Source: an uncultured Gammaproteobacteria bacterium (GTDB lineage: Bacteria > Pseudomonadota > Gammaproteobacteria > Nitrosococcales > Methylophagaceae). Taken from it: a stretch of 64,000 nt of DNA. Each line of letters starts with the position of its first letter. Within the stretch, counting starts at the first letter, position 1. The notes under the pieces are model-generated. The model saw only the letters and a list, made by a program, of their open reading frames with translations, searched no databases and had not been told where the DNA came from. A program made the translations under genes and the position numbers. Where the stretch lies: positions 38,861 through 102,860 of the forward strand of contig CAJQOM010000008.1 of NCBI GenBank assembly GCA_905479985.1, written 5' to 3'. Below, in pieces: positions 10,598 to 20,537 of the stretch.

Positions 10598-10603
10598 CGG
10601 CCA

Positions 10604-11017
10604 ATGTCTCTATTTAATATATTCAATATTGCCAGCAGCGGCATGAGTGCGCAATCAGTTCGACTCAATGTGACTGCCAGTAATTTAGCCAATGTTGACA
10701 GTGTTGGTAGCAGCAAAGAAGAAATATACCGCGCCCGCCAACCTGTTTTTGCAACAGTCATGAAAGAGGCACAAAACGGCATGTCGGTAGGCAGCGTTCA
10801 AGTCAAAGCAATAGTTGAGACACAAACAGATGGCCGAGAAGAATATAACCCTAGCCACCCAATGGCGAATGATAAGGGTTATATCTATCACTCGAATGTT
10901 GATCCTATGTCAGAAATGGCCAATATGATTTCGGCATCCCGTTCATATCAAAACAATGTCGAAGTAGCCAATACCTCGAAGCAGCTGTTGTTGCAAACAT
11001 TGCAATTAGGCAAGTAG
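10604..11017 (+). CDS. flgC: Flagellar proximal rod protein FlgC
   Basis: Proximal rod subunit. The 137-residue protein shows the N-terminal rod motif ASNLANVDSVG and the C-terminal motif (MISASRSYQNNVEVANTSKQ) that packs in the axial helical core. Six bases separate it from flgB. Length and order are standard. Confidence 0.96.
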   Translation: MSLFNIFNIASSGMSAQSVRLNVTASNLANVDSVGSSKEEIYRARQPVFATVMKEAQNGMSVGSVQVKAIVETQTDGREEYNPSHPMANDKGYIYHSNVDPMSEMANMISASRSYQNNVEVANTSKQLLLQTLQLGK

Positions 11018-11032
11018 CCTGGGAGGTTAATG

Positions 11033-11701
11033 ATGGAAATTGATAATAGCTTCGCATTTTTAAATACTGGACAAGCTGCCGCGACCGAGGCAAAGAAAGA
11101 TGATGGCGCATTATCAACGGCAGATTTCTTGTCGTTGATGACGACACAGTTACAAAATCAGGATCCACTTAAACCATTGGAAAGTGGTGACTTTTTAGGC
11201 CAAATCGCCCAGTTTAGCACGGTCAGCGGTATCGGTGATTTAAATAGTTCGTTTGATGGGTTTGCGCAATCAATGCAATCGGACCAAGCCCTTCGCGGTT
11301 CTGCTTTGGTAGGCCGAAATGTATTAGTCCCTTCTTCAATTGGCAACCTATCAACAGAAGACGGCTTCAAAGGCCAAATCAATGTGGCGAGACCCGTTGG
11401 CGACTTAAAAGTACAAATTTCTACCGAAGCAGGTGTGCCGATCAGAACGATACCGTTGGGTACCGCATCGGGTTATACCAATTTCACCTGGGATGGCTTG
11501 GATGATAATGGCGAAGCTTTACCACCTGGCGTGTATCAATACAGAGCGACGGGCACGGTAGATGGCGATAACACCGCATTTGGCACCGCGACTGTCGCAA
11601 AAGTAGACAGTGTTTTAGTAGGAAATGGGCAGCAAGGTTTAACGATCAATTTAGCGGGCATTGGCTCAGTACCATTTAGCGAAGTACAAGAAATTATTTA
11701 A
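11033..11701 (+). CDS. flgD: Hook assembly scaffold protein FlgD
   Basis: Acts as the transient cap on the growing hook and is replaced at hook completion. The N-terminus contains the conserved LSTADFLSLMTTQLQNQDPL export and cap signature, followed by the FlgD Ig-like/Tudor region (about residues 95-200, including GYTNFTWDGLDDNGEALPPG). Two adjacent ATG codons lie at 11030 and 11033; GGGAGG at 11021-11026 is better spaced for 11033. The 222-residue length is typical. Confidence 0.95.
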   Translation: MEIDNSFAFLNTGQAAATEAKKDDGALSTADFLSLMTTQLQNQDPLKPLESGDFLGQIAQFSTVSGIGDLNSSFDGFAQSMQSDQALRGSALVGRNVLVPSSIGNLSTEDGFKGQINVARPVGDLKVQISTEAGVPIRTIPLGTASGYTNFTWDGLDDNGEALPPGVYQYRATGTVDGDNTAFGTATVAKVDSVLVGNGQQGLTINLAGIGSVPFSEVQEII

Positions 11702-11713
11702 GAGGAAAGTAAT

Positions 11714-13000
11714 ATGTCTTTCAATACAGCATTAAGTGGTTTGAATGCAGCATCAGCTGATTTAAACGTGAAATCAAATAATATTGCTAACGTGAATACA
11801 ACGGGCTTTAAAGAATCTCGTGCCGAGTTTGCCGATATATTTGCCGTATCAGCATTTGGTAGTAGTGACACCGCAATTGGTAACGGTACTGTCTTAAATA
11901 ATGTCGCACAGCAATTCGAACAAGGTAACTTAGAGTTTACCGACAACGCATTAGATTTAGGGATCAGTGGCCAAGGCTTCTTCGCATTAGCACCTAACCA
12001 AACCAGTAACGAAGTGGTTTACACACGTGCTGGGGCATTCAATGTGAACAGTGATGGCTTTGTGGTTAATAGTGCCGGTCAATTTCTAAGAACGTTCCCA
12101 GTGAACCCAGACGGCACAGTGTCTTCGACCAGTATTTCAAGTACCACAGCATTACAATTGCCGAGCACAGCGGGCACACCACAAGCGACAGCGAACGTTG
12201 CAATAGCGAACAACCTACCCTCAACATCGGCATCACTAACAGGGGCGATTGACCCAGAAAATCCAACAACCTATACCAATTCGACGTCAGTAACGGTGTA
12301 TGACTCCTTAGGTAATGAGCATATTGTCTCGCTGTTTTATCAAAAAAAAGCAACAGTGAATGAATGGGCTGTTGAGGCGTATATTGGAGGGGCGGATATT
12401 GCCCCTGCAACAGATACCGATCCTGTTCAACTCGGTGGGCTAATAACCTTAGAGTTTGACCCAACATTAGGTGGAGCATTAGCAGCAGCAAGTGTCTTTG
12501 AATTACCTTTTACTTTGCCAGCTACGGGTGTTGGGAGCTTGGTCAGTGGTGCTGCTGCGCAATCAGCCACCATCAACTTCCAGGGTTCAACACAAAATTC
12601 AGGCGGGTTTAATGTCACAGCGTTAACACAAGATGGTTTCCCAACAGGGCGTTTAAGTGGCTTAGATATCAGTGATGATGGTTTGGTAAGAGCCACATTT
12701 ACTAACGGCCAAGCAACGCCATTGGGCAAAATCACCCTAGCTAACTTTTCAAACCCACAAGGCCTGAAACAAATAGGGAATACATCTTGGACTGAAACTT
12801 TGGATTCAGGCCAGGTGTTAGCCGGTGAAGCAGGTACTGGGGTTTTCGGTTTAGTGCAATCCGGGGCTTTAGAAGCATCCAATGTGGATTTGACGGCAGA
12901 GTTGGTTGGTTTGATTACAGCACAACGAAATTTCCAAGCCAACTCAAAAGCCATTGAAACCAATAATGCCATTACCCAAACAATTATTAACTTACGTTAA
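11714..13000 (+). CDS. flgE: Flagellar hook protein FlgE
   Basis: Main subunit of the hook, the universal joint outside the cell. The N-terminal [19 protein letters not shown] motif and the C-terminal LVGLITAQRNFQANSKAIET motif form the helical core, with hook D1/D2 domains between. At 428 residues it is within the normal range. It follows flgD by 12 bases with an AGAGGAA ribosome-binding site. Confidence 0.96.
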   Translation: MSFNTALSGLNAASADLNVKSNNIANVNTTGFKESRAEFADIFAVSAFGSSDTAIGNGTVLNNVAQQFEQGNLEFTDNALDLGISGQGFFALAPNQTSNEVVYTRAGAFNVNSDGFVVNSAGQFLRTFPVNPDGTVSSTSISSTTALQLPSTAGTPQATANVAIANNLPSTSASLTGAIDPENPTTYTNSTSVTVYDSLGNEHIVSLFYQKKATVNEWAVEAYIGGADIAPATDTDPVQLGGLITLEFDPTLGGALAAASVFELPFTLPATGVGSLVSGAAAQSATINFQGSTQNSGGFNVTALTQDGFPTGRLSGLDISDDGLVRATFTNGQATPLGKITLANFSNPQGLKQIGNTSWTETLDSGQVLAGEAGTGVFGLVQSGALEASNVDLTAELVGLITAQRNFQANSKAIETNNAITQTIINLR

Positions 13001-13014
13001 TGAAAACTGACTTT

Positions 13015-13038
13015 AGCAGGTTGCTGAAGGGACCTGCT
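13015..13038 (+). terminator. Small hairpin between flgE and flgF
   Basis: AGCAGGT (13015-13021) and ACCTGCT (13032-13038) form a 7-bp stem with a 10-base loop, followed only by TTAGG. Without a real T-tract it is more likely an attenuating or RNA-processing hairpin that lets hook protein be made in excess over downstream rod proteins than a full terminator. Confidence 0.35.
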
Positions 13039-13052
13039 TTAGGAGAATAGCG

Positions 13053-13796
13053 ATGGATAAAATGCTTTATATTTCGATGAGCACTGCGCAGCAAACAATG
13101 CGTGCGCAGGCCGCGAACAGTAATAATTTAGCGAATCTGAATACCACGGGTTTTAGAGCTGATTTTGAACAGTTTAGAAGTATTCCTGTACTGGGCGAAG
13201 GTGTTCCTTCGCGGGTTTATTCAGCCAGTGAGCGGATCGCTACTAATTTTCAACAAGGTACGTTGCAATCAACGGGCCGTGAGTTAGATATCTCGGTACA
13301 AGGCGAAGGTTTTATTGCCGTTCAAGGTAAAGATGGCCGAGAAGGTTACACCCGTGCCGGCGATTTAAGGGTGACCTCATCAGGTCAATTAATAACAGGG
13401 ACGGGCTTAGTGGTATTGGGAGAAGGTGGCCCAATTTCTATTCCCGCTGCTGAAAAAGTTGAAATTGGTTCTGATGGCACGATCTCAATTCGACCATTAG
13501 GCTCAGCAGCTAGCGCATTAGCGCAGCTCGACAGAATTAAGTTAGTGAAACCAGAGATCGGTCAATTACAAAAAAGTGCTGATGGTCTGATAAGGCTGGT
13601 TGATGGAACAGATGCGCCATCAGATGCCAGTGTCAAAGTGGCGTCAGGCACATTAGAAAGCAGTAATGTGAATGCGGTCGGTGCTTTAGTCAATATGATC
13701 AGCTTACAGCGCCAATATGAAATGCAGATAAAAATGATGTCGACAGCGCAAGAAAATAGTACAGCATCAGCGCGTTTGCTCCAGTTGGGTAGCTAG
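13053..13796 (+). CDS. flgF: Flagellar proximal rod protein FlgF
   Basis: Rod subunit. The 247-residue protein has the axial N-terminal motif NSNNLANLNTTGFRADF and the C-terminal GALVNMISLQRQYEMQIKMM. It is preceded by a GGAG site and the small hairpin after flgE. Length and order are standard. Confidence 0.95.
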   Translation: MDKMLYISMSTAQQTMRAQAANSNNLANLNTTGFRADFEQFRSIPVLGEGVPSRVYSASERIATNFQQGTLQSTGRELDISVQGEGFIAVQGKDGREGYTRAGDLRVTSSGQLITGTGLVVLGEGGPISIPAAEKVEIGSDGTISIRPLGSAASALAQLDRIKLVKPEIGQLQKSADGLIRLVDGTDAPSDASVKVASGTLESSNVNAVGALVNMISLQRQYEMQIKMMSTAQENSTASARLLQLGS

Positions 13797-13838
13797 CATG
13801 CTCATATTAATAACAATAATTAATTTAGGAGGCTAGCC

Positions 13839-14624
13839 ATGCAACAAGCGTTATGGATTGCCAAAACAGGGCTCGATGCACAACAAACACGGATGACCGT
13901 TATCTCAAATAACTTGGCGAACGTCAATACCACGGGATTTAAGCAGGATCGTGCTGTTTTTGAAGATTTGTTATATCAAACAATTCGTCAACCGGGGGCG
14001 CAATCCTCAACCAGTACGCAATTGCCTTCTGGTCTGATGTTAGGGACAGGTGTTCGAACGGTTGCAACAGAAAAAATGCATACCCAAGGTAATGTGTTGA
14101 CGACCGGTAATGCACTGGATGTCGCAATACAAGGCAGGGGATTTTTTCAAGTGCTTAAACCGGAAGGGGACATCGGCTATACCCGGGATGGCACATTCCA
14201 AGTCGATTCCAATGGCCAAGTTGTGATGTCAAATGGCTATCCTCTAGAGCCTGCCATCACGATTCCGGCACAATCGACCAGTATTACAGTTGGATCGGAT
14301 GGCACTGTCAGTGTTTCACAAGCAGGTCAAGCTGCTCCTTCAATTGTAGGTAATATTCAATTGGCTGACTTCGTTAACCCAACAGGTTTACAACCATTGG
14401 GTGAGAACCTGTTTTCTGAAACAGCAGCCAGCGGTTCTGCGACAACTGCGGTGCCAGGTACAAGTGGCCTTGGCAGTGTGATTGGTGGTGCATTAGAAAC
14501 ATCCAACGTCAATGTGGTGACTGAGCTGATTAGCATGATCGAAACGCAGCGCGCTTACGAGATGAACTCAAAAGCCATTTCGACAGCAGATCAAATGCTG
14601 CAATATGCGAGTCAAAACCTATAG
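13839..14624 (+). CDS. flgG: Flagellar distal rod protein FlgG
   Basis: Distal rod subunit that traverses the peptidoglycan and outer membrane and is surrounded by the L- and P-rings. The 261-residue protein carries [22 protein letters not shown] at the N-terminus (the last residues being the FlgG-specific stretch that stiffens the rod) and [19 protein letters not shown] at the C-terminus. A TTAGGAGG ribosome-binding site precedes the ATG. Confidence 0.96.
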   Translation: MQQALWIAKTGLDAQQTRMTVISNNLANVNTTGFKQDRAVFEDLLYQTIRQPGAQSSTSTQLPSGLMLGTGVRTVATEKMHTQGNVLTTGNALDVAIQGRGFFQVLKPEGDIGYTRDGTFQVDSNGQVVMSNGYPLEPAITIPAQSTSITVGSDGTVSVSQAGQAAPSIVGNIQLADFVNPTGLQPLGENLFSETAASGSATTAVPGTSGLGSVIGGALETSNVNVVTELISMIETQRAYEMNSKAISTADQMLQYASQNL

Positions 14625-14652
14625 TGACCGGGTCACAATAGGAGGAATTATC

Positions 14653-15360
14653 ATGAAAAATTTAACGCGTTTTCTTATTCTAATCTGCGTATTGTTGCAG
14701 ACGGCATGTATGACCAATACGGTCAAACGTGACCCAGCGTATGCCGCGGTCAGACCGGTTGCGATTCCGCTTCCTGAGCAAAATAATGGGGTGATATTTA
14801 ATTCAAGCAATAATATTTTATTATTTGAAGATTATCGCGCCCGTCGCCCAGGCGATATATTAACAGTGCAATTGCAAGAGCAAACCAACGCTGAGAAAGA
14901 AACAGAAACAACGATTAGTAAAAATAACAGTAACAGTATTACTAACCCGACGCTCTTTGGCACGACGCCTCAGTTTAGTTTACCGAGCCAATTACCCTTT
15001 GTTAATACCAGCGACAATACTTTGGCCTTTAATCTAAGCTCAGATTCCGACTTTAGTGGACAAGGCGATAGTGATCAAAGCAATAAATTAACAGGTGATG
15101 TCAGCGTGTCAGTCGTTGAAGTATTGCCTAATGGTAACTTGGTGATTCGCGGTGAAAAAGTCATTACGATTAACCAAGGCAACGAATACATCCGGATTGC
15201 TGGCGTGATTAACCCACGGGATATTGATGCCAATAATTCGGTGTCATCAAAACGGGTCGCCAATGCCCAGATTTCTTATGTCGGTGATGGCCCAACGCAA
15301 GACGCCAATGTCATGGGTTGGTTAGGCCGGTTCTTCATTAGCGCCATCATGCCGTTTTAG
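14653..15360 (+). CDS. flgH: Flagellar L-ring lipoprotein FlgH
   Basis: Forms the outer-membrane L-ring bushing around the rod. ATG 14653, with GGAGG just upstream, gives 235 residues; an in-frame upstream start at 14605 would lie within flgG. The signal sequence (residues 2-18) ends in LLQTAC, so Cys19 is the expected lipidated residue; Gln at -3 is unusual for a lipobox. Family motifs seen include RARRPGDILTVQL, LVIRGEKVITINQGNEYIRIAG and the C-terminal GWLGRFF. Confidence 0.93.
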   Translation: MKNLTRFLILICVLLQTACMTNTVKRDPAYAAVRPVAIPLPEQNNGVIFNSSNNILLFEDYRARRPGDILTVQLQEQTNAEKETETTISKNNSNSITNPTLFGTTPQFSLPSQLPFVNTSDNTLAFNLSSDSDFSGQGDSDQSNKLTGDVSVSVVEVLPNGNLVIRGEKVITINQGNEYIRIAGVINPRDIDANNSVSSKRVANAQISYVGDGPTQDANVMGWLGRFFISAIMPF

Positions 15361-15369
15361 GAGCTACTG

Positions 15370-16464
15370 ATGACAAAAACTATTTTAATTATTTTATGCG
15401 CATTGTTAGTTTTGCCTTCAATGGCATTTGCGGAGCGGGTGAAAGATCTGGCCTCGATCGCTGGCGTTCGTGCCAATCAACTTGTCGGTTTTGGTTTAGT
15501 CGTTGGCTTAAATGGCACGGGCGATAAAACCAGTTTTACCGGTCAGAGTTTAAGAACCATGTTGCGAGAACTTGGGGTAACACTGCCACCAGGAGTGGAT
15601 CCAGGCAGTAAAAATGTTGCTGCAGTTTCAATCCATACAGATTTACCCCCTTTTATGAAGCCGGGACAAACCATTGATGTGAGTATCTCATCACTAGGCG
15701 ATGCCAAAAGCTTACGTGGCGGTAGCTTACTCATGACTCCTTTAAAAGGGGCCGACGGCAAAATCTATGCGATAGCACAAGGCAATTTGGTGGTCGGTGG
15801 TTTCGGTGCCGAGGCCGGTGATGGTTCGCGCGTGACAGTCAATATTCCCAGTGCAGGTCGAATCCCAAATGGTGCGACGGTAGAGCGTACAGTCCGCAAT
15901 GCCTTTAATGTCGGCGATCATATTATTCTTAATTTACATCAGCCAGACTTCACGACAGCCAGCCGTTTAGCTGATTCAATCAACCATACCTTAGGCAAAG
16001 GGTCTGCCAGATCAATTGACGCGTCATCCATTAAAGTGAATGCCCCGCGTGATCCAAGTCAACGAGTGCCTTTCCTTTCACTAGTTGAAAATTTACAATT
16101 AACACCGGGTGAAGCGGCAGCAAGAATTGTTGTTAATTCACGGACCGGGACTATTGTCATCGGCCAAAATGTCCGAGTAAGTCCAGCCGCCGTCACCCAT
16201 GGTAATTTATCCGTCACGATTTCAGCCAATACCGAAGTCAGTCAGCCGAATGCATTTTCTGATGGCGAAACGGTGATTAGCCCTAATTTTGATGTTGAAA
16301 TCACCGAAGAAGACAGCCGGATGTTCGTCTTTAATCCCGGTATCTCGTTAGATGAAATTGTCCGTGCTGTGAATCAAGTAGGCGCGGCGCCTGGTGATTT
16401 AGTGGCGATTCTTGAAGCCTTAAAACAAGCTGGTGCCCTCAGCGCTGATTTAGTGATTATCTAG
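15370..16464 (+). CDS. flgI: Flagellar P-ring protein FlgI
   Basis: Periplasmic P-ring subunit surrounding the distal rod in the peptidoglycan layer. It has a cleavable signal peptide (residues 1-20, ending AFA before ERVKD) and family motifs [23 protein letters not shown] and the C-terminal [21 protein letters not shown]. The 364-residue length is usual. It begins 9 bases after flgH, behind GGAGC. Confidence 0.97.
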   Translation: MTKTILIILCALLVLPSMAFAERVKDLASIAGVRANQLVGFGLVVGLNGTGDKTSFTGQSLRTMLRELGVTLPPGVDPGSKNVAAVSIHTDLPPFMKPGQTIDVSISSLGDAKSLRGGSLLMTPLKGADGKIYAIAQGNLVVGGFGAEAGDGSRVTVNIPSAGRIPNGATVERTVRNAFNVGDHIILNLHQPDFTTASRLADSINHTLGKGSARSIDASSIKVNAPRDPSQRVPFLSLVENLQLTPGEAAARIVVNSRTGTIVIGQNVRVSPAAVTHGNLSVTISANTEVSQPNAFSDGETVISPNFDVEITEEDSRMFVFNPGISLDEIVRAVNQVGAAPGDLVAILEALKQAGALSADLVII

Positions 16465-16466
16465 TC

Positions 16467-17432
16467 ATGAGTTTAAATACAGGTGTTGCCCAAACAGCCC
16501 TTGATTCTCGAGGATTAGCTGAATTACGCTACGATGCGGGACAAAATAAAGATAGTGAAGAAACCCTAGAAAAAGTCGCAGGGCAATTTGAAGCTATATT
16601 TTTGAACATGATGTTAAAGAGTATGCGTCAGGCCAGCTTGGCAGATGGCGCGTTTGATAGTTCTCAAAGTGATCTTTACCGTGATATGGCGGATCAACAA
16701 CTGTCGATTGATATTTCATCACGTGGTGGCTTAGGTTTGAAACAGGTCATCATGCGTCAGTTAGGTAGCCAAGCAGCAGAAAAAATTGAAGGCACTAGAG
16801 CACCTGAAAGCTTCAGTACTGACACTGTTAGTAGAAGAAGTGCATTACCGGAAGTTAATAGAGACCAGTTATTAACCGCCGCACAACAAGAGCTGCCAGC
16901 ATTACAACAATCGAGCGCTATTGCTGAGCAAAGCAAGATGACGTTTGACTCCCCAGAAAGTTTTGTTAGGCAGCTCTGGTCTATGGCTGAGAAAGCCGCC
17001 CAGAAAATTGGCGTGACGCCGGAAGTGATTTTGTCCCAAGCCGCTTTAGAAACAGGTTGGGGAAAACACGTGATTCAGAAAGATGCTGATAAATCGAGTC
17101 ATAACCTATTCAACATCAAAGCAGATAAGCGCTGGGAAGGTGATTCTGCCGCCATTGGTACAGTAGAATATCGGGATGGCGTGGCGGTAAAGGAACAAGC
17201 TAAATTCAGGGTTTATGACTCATATCAAGATAGCTTTAATGATTACATTAAATTCTTACAAACCCAACCTCGCTATCGAGAAGCACTAAAGCAAACTGCT
17301 GATCCTGAAGCCTTTATCGAAGGTCTACATAAAGCGGGTTATGCAACAGATCCTGCTTATGCAGACAAAATTAAACGCATTATGAATAGCGATACATTGG
17401 CTGTCATATCTAGCATGTCGGGTACCGTTTAA
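16467..17432 (+). CDS. flgJ: Flagellar rod-cap and muramidase FlgJ
   Basis: Two-domain protein. Residues 1-100 form the rod-binding/cap domain (VAGQFEAIFLNMMLKSMRQ), needed for rod polymerisation. Residues about 165-315 are a glucosaminidase-type domain that opens peptidoglycan for the rod; the catalytic glutamate is probably Glu195 in SQAALETGWGK. This dual form is usual in gammaproteobacteria. It starts 3 bases after flgI. Confidence 0.95.
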   Translation: MSLNTGVAQTALDSRGLAELRYDAGQNKDSEETLEKVAGQFEAIFLNMMLKSMRQASLADGAFDSSQSDLYRDMADQQLSIDISSRGGLGLKQVIMRQLGSQAAEKIEGTRAPESFSTDTVSRRSALPEVNRDQLLTAAQQELPALQQSSAIAEQSKMTFDSPESFVRQLWSMAEKAAQKIGVTPEVILSQAALETGWGKHVIQKDADKSSHNLFNIKADKRWEGDSAAIGTVEYRDGVAVKEQAKFRVYDSYQDSFNDYIKFLQTQPRYREALKQTADPEAFIEGLHKAGYATDPAYADKIKRIMNSDTLAVISSMSGTV

Positions 17433-17470
17433 ATGAACGGGTTAAATAGCAATACTAATGGAGTGAAGGC

Positions 17471-19150
17471 ATGAGTTTATTATCAACCGGTGTGTCAGCA
17501 CTCAATACTAGCCAGACGTCATTAGCAACGGTTGGCCATAACATTAGTAATGTCAATACTGAGGGTTATAGTCGCCAACGCGTCAATCAGGTCACTTTAC
17601 CGGCCAATTTTGCGGGTTCGCAGTATATTGGTTCTGGTGTCACAGTTGGCAGTATAGAACGAATTTATAACGAGTTTCTTTCTGTTCAGGTGCGGACATT
17701 TACTTCACAACAGGCACAACATGAAGCCTTTGCGGAGGTTGCTGGGCAAATCAGTACAGTTTTAGGTTCTTCCACATCGAGTTTGGCTGGTGGTTTAGAG
17801 GCCTTTTTCAATGCAGCTAACGCTGTTGCTAACGATCCAACGTCAATTGCTGCACGCCAGGTATTATTATCGGAAGGACAATCACTGGCCAACCGATTTA
17901 AGACTTTAGATAACCAATTAACACAAATAGATAGCCAGCTTGATGGCCAATTAGCAGTTTCAATAACTGAAATTAACGTTATTACCGAAGGAATTGCTGA
18001 GCTGAATGCGGCGATTATCAACCTGAGTACGGGTAGTGGCGGTCAACCAAATGATTTACTTGATCAACGTGATGAGCTGATTAACCGCTTATCAGAATAT
18101 ACCTCAGTGAGTACCCTTCAAGATGATCTTGGTGCGATTAGTATTTTTGTGGGTAGTGGTCAAGCTTTAGTTGTAGGTTCAACGCAGACTGATTTAACCA
18201 CAATCACGGATCTATCGACAGATCCATCGCGGTTGGGTGTTGGTTATGGGCCGAATGCGATTGAGATAACAGCTGAAATATCTGGTGGGAGCTTAGGTGG
18301 CATCCTTCAGGTACGTGGTGAGGTGATTGATTCTGCAAAGGCGGAATTAAATGCCTTAGCAACAAACCTTATTGATAATGCGAATACCATTCATCAACAA
18401 GGCGTGACACTTGATGGCAATATAGGGGGCAATTTATTCGGTCCTATTCCACCAGCAACGACAGTGGCTGGTGCCGGTACTATTTTTGTCGCGATAAGTG
18501 ATCCTAGAGATGTTGCTGCTGCTTTTCCTGCAAGGGTAACAACCAATGTCAATGCGACGGGTACAGGGTCAATTGAAATAAGTAGTATTGAGTCGTCACC
18601 CCCAATTACTTTGCCTTTATTTGGTGTTGGTGCGGATATTCAATTTACGTTTGATGCGACCAATAATCAGTACACCGTCACGGATGGTGTCAATAACACC
18701 ATCATCGCTTATGACCCGGCTGTGGATAGCGGAAAAACATTTAGTTTAACAGCGCCATTTGTTGAACTAACGGTTAAGTTATCTGGCGTACCAGCCGATA
18801 CAGATCAATATGCAATTGGGAATAATACGGCAGTTGGCGATAATAGAAACGCATTGGCCTTAGGCGATTTGCGGTCGGAAAAAATATTAGGGGCAGGAAC
18901 ACAGTCCTTAGCTGATGCTTACGACATCCTAATCGCCGATGTCGCGACACGAACAAATAGGGCGGATATTAATCAACAGACCCAGCAAGGGTTACTTGAG
19001 CAAACACAAGCGAGATTTGACAGTATTTCTGGCGTTAATTTGGACGAAGAAGCGGCTAATTTAATTCGGTTTCAACAGGCATACCAAGCCGCCTCCCAAA
19101 TTATCACTGTATCGAATACCGTCTTTAATTCATTGCTTCAAGCCTTATAA
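17471..19150 (+). CDS. flgK: Flagellar hook-filament junction protein FlgK (HAP1)
   Basis: First junction protein between hook and filament. The 559-residue protein has the axial N-terminal motif GHNISNVNTEGYSRQRV and the C-terminal SGVNLDEEAANLIRFQQAYQAASQIITV, with a large variable middle. Spacing of 38 bases from flgJ includes a GGAGTGA ribosome-binding site. Expression from a separate late promoter is common in other species, but no sigma-28 site is visible here, so read-through from the flgB promoter is assumed. Confidence 0.95.
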   Translation: MSLLSTGVSALNTSQTSLATVGHNISNVNTEGYSRQRVNQVTLPANFAGSQYIGSGVTVGSIERIYNEFLSVQVRTFTSQQAQHEAFAEVAGQISTVLGSSTSSLAGGLEAFFNAANAVANDPTSIAARQVLLSEGQSLANRFKTLDNQLTQIDSQLDGQLAVSITEINVITEGIAELNAAIINLSTGSGGQPNDLLDQRDELINRLSEYTSVSTLQDDLGAISIFVGSGQALVVGSTQTDLTTITDLSTDPSRLGVGYGPNAIEITAEISGGSLGGILQVRGEVIDSAKAELNALATNLIDNANTIHQQGVTLDGNIGGNLFGPIPPATTVAGAGTIFVAISDPRDVAAAFPARVTTNVNATGTGSIEISSIESSPPITLPLFGVGADIQFTFDATNNQYTVTDGVNNTIIAYDPAVDSGKTFSLTAPFVELTVKLSGVPADTDQYAIGNNTAVGDNRNALALGDLRSEKILGAGTQSLADAYDILIADVATRTNRADINQQTQQGLLEQTQARFDSISGVNLDEEAANLIRFQQAYQAASQIITVSNTVFNSLLQAL

Positions 19151-19161
19151 GAGAGGGCGTT

Positions 19162-20346
19162 ATGCGTATATCGACTGGCCAAATATTTCAGCAAGGTTTA
19201 ACAGCAATGTTGAATCAACAGAGTGAATTAGCCAAAACCCAACAGCAAATCGCAACGGGTAAGAAACTGTCGAGCCCGTCTGATGATCCGGTGGCTGCTG
19301 TTCAAATATTGAATTTTGAACGCGAATCGAATTTATTAAATCAATACATTGGCAATTCGAATACTGCGACGAGTAAGCTGCGCGTTGAAGAAGGCGTATT
19401 ACAAGGGGCGGGTAATGTCTTACAACGTATTAGGGAGTTAGCCGTTCAAGGGTTAAATGACACCAATACTCAAAGTGATCGCGCCGATATTGCCCAAGAA
19501 ATTATCCAACTTAATGAAGAATTATTATCTTTGGCCAATAGGCAAGATGCCAACGGCGATTATTTGTTTTCTGGTTTTAGTTCTAATACACAACCCTATA
19601 CATCAACGGGAGCAAGTTATGCCGGTGATGAAGGCCAACGCAATATTCGAGTTGGCCCTAATGTGCTCGTTGAAACAAACGATCCAGGCAATGCTATTTT
19701 TGAAGCACAATACAATGAAACAATAGTGACCGATAATGCCGGCCCTAGTTCAGCCACTTTGAATATCCTGTCAACAGGGACAAATGAACTTATTTCACCG
19801 CCTATAACGGTGAGCTTTACCGCTCCAGATACATTAACTGTCAATGATGGTACTAATACGGCTGCTGTGACACCTTATACTGCAGGAACACCGCTGCGCC
19901 TAACGGACTTAGATACCAATTTCAGCGATCTCACTTTACAATTAGACGGTGCGCTGGGAGGGGCGGATTCCTATACGATTGAAACACAAGTCACGCCTAA
20001 AAGAACCGTCTTCAGTACAGTGAATGACTTTGCCAATGCCTTGATTGTAGATAACGTGGGCGGTAATGATTCTCCTAATAATGGTCAATTCTTGACTAAT
20101 ATCACAAGCGCGCTTGAAACGGTGATCGATGTCCGCGCTAAGATTGGCGCTAGAATTAATGTGGTTGAACAACAAGAATCAGTCAGTCAAGACTTAGCCC
20201 TGACGGTGCAAGAAACCTTATCTGGCTTGCAAGACTTAGATTATGCAGAAGCCATATCAAGATTATCACTACAAACCACCGCGCTACAGGCAGCACAACA
20301 AACCTTTGCACGGGTACAAGGGTTAAACTTGTTTAACTTCTTATAA
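19162..20346 (+). CDS. flgL: Flagellar hook-filament junction protein FlgL (HAP3)
   Basis: Second junction protein, flagellin-like at its ends. The N-terminus contains QQIATGKKLSSPSDDPVAAVQIL and the C-terminus DYAEAISRLSLQTTALQAAQQTFARVQGLNLFNFL, split here only for reading. The 394-residue length is typical. It is the last gene of the flg operon, and its final codons form one arm of a strong inverted repeat. Confidence 0.94.
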   Translation: MRISTGQIFQQGLTAMLNQQSELAKTQQQIATGKKLSSPSDDPVAAVQILNFERESNLLNQYIGNSNTATSKLRVEEGVLQGAGNVLQRIRELAVQGLNDTNTQSDRADIAQEIIQLNEELLSLANRQDANGDYLFSGFSSNTQPYTSTGASYAGDEGQRNIRVGPNVLVETNDPGNAIFEAQYNETIVTDNAGPSSATLNILSTGTNELISPPITVSFTAPDTLTVNDGTNTAAVTPYTAGTPLRLTDLDTNFSDLTLQLDGALGGADSYTIETQVTPKRTVFSTVNDFANALIVDNVGGNDSPNNGQFLTNITSALETVIDVRAKIGARINVVEQQESVSQDLALTVQETLSGLQDLDYAEAISRLSLQTTALQAAQQTFARVQGLNLFNFL

Positions 20347-20361
20347 GGAGTTAAACAAGTT
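20326..20361 (+). terminator. Inverted repeat overlapping the flgL stop
   Basis: AACTTGTTTAACT (20326-20338) and AGTTAAACAAGTT (20349-20361) are perfect 13-base complements around a 10-base loop that contains the flgL TAA. The stem is AT-rich and no long T-tract follows, so it may act as a terminator, an mRNA 3'-end stabiliser, or both. Confidence 0.55.
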
Positions 20362-20421
20362 ATTCATAACTATAGAAAACAGGTGGGTACAAAAAGTGTG
20401 AACACCATCACAAAATAGTTC

Positions 20422-20448
20422 TAAAGTTCTCTTATGGTGGGTCGTTAA
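20422..20448 (+). promoter_or_regulatory. Sigma-28 (FliA) promoter of flagellin
   Basis: TAAAGTTC (20422-20429), an 11-base spacer, and GTCGTTAA (20441-20448) closely match the sigma-28 consensus TAAAGTTT-N11-GCCGATAA. It gives a leader of roughly 80 bases before the flagellin GTG. Confidence 0.75.
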
Positions 20449-20537
20449 CAGGTGCGGAGACAGTGAATACGTCATTTGAATGTATATCTGTTAATTATAA
20501 GTCGGATTGGCGTCCGAACCCTTAGAGGAGAATAGCC

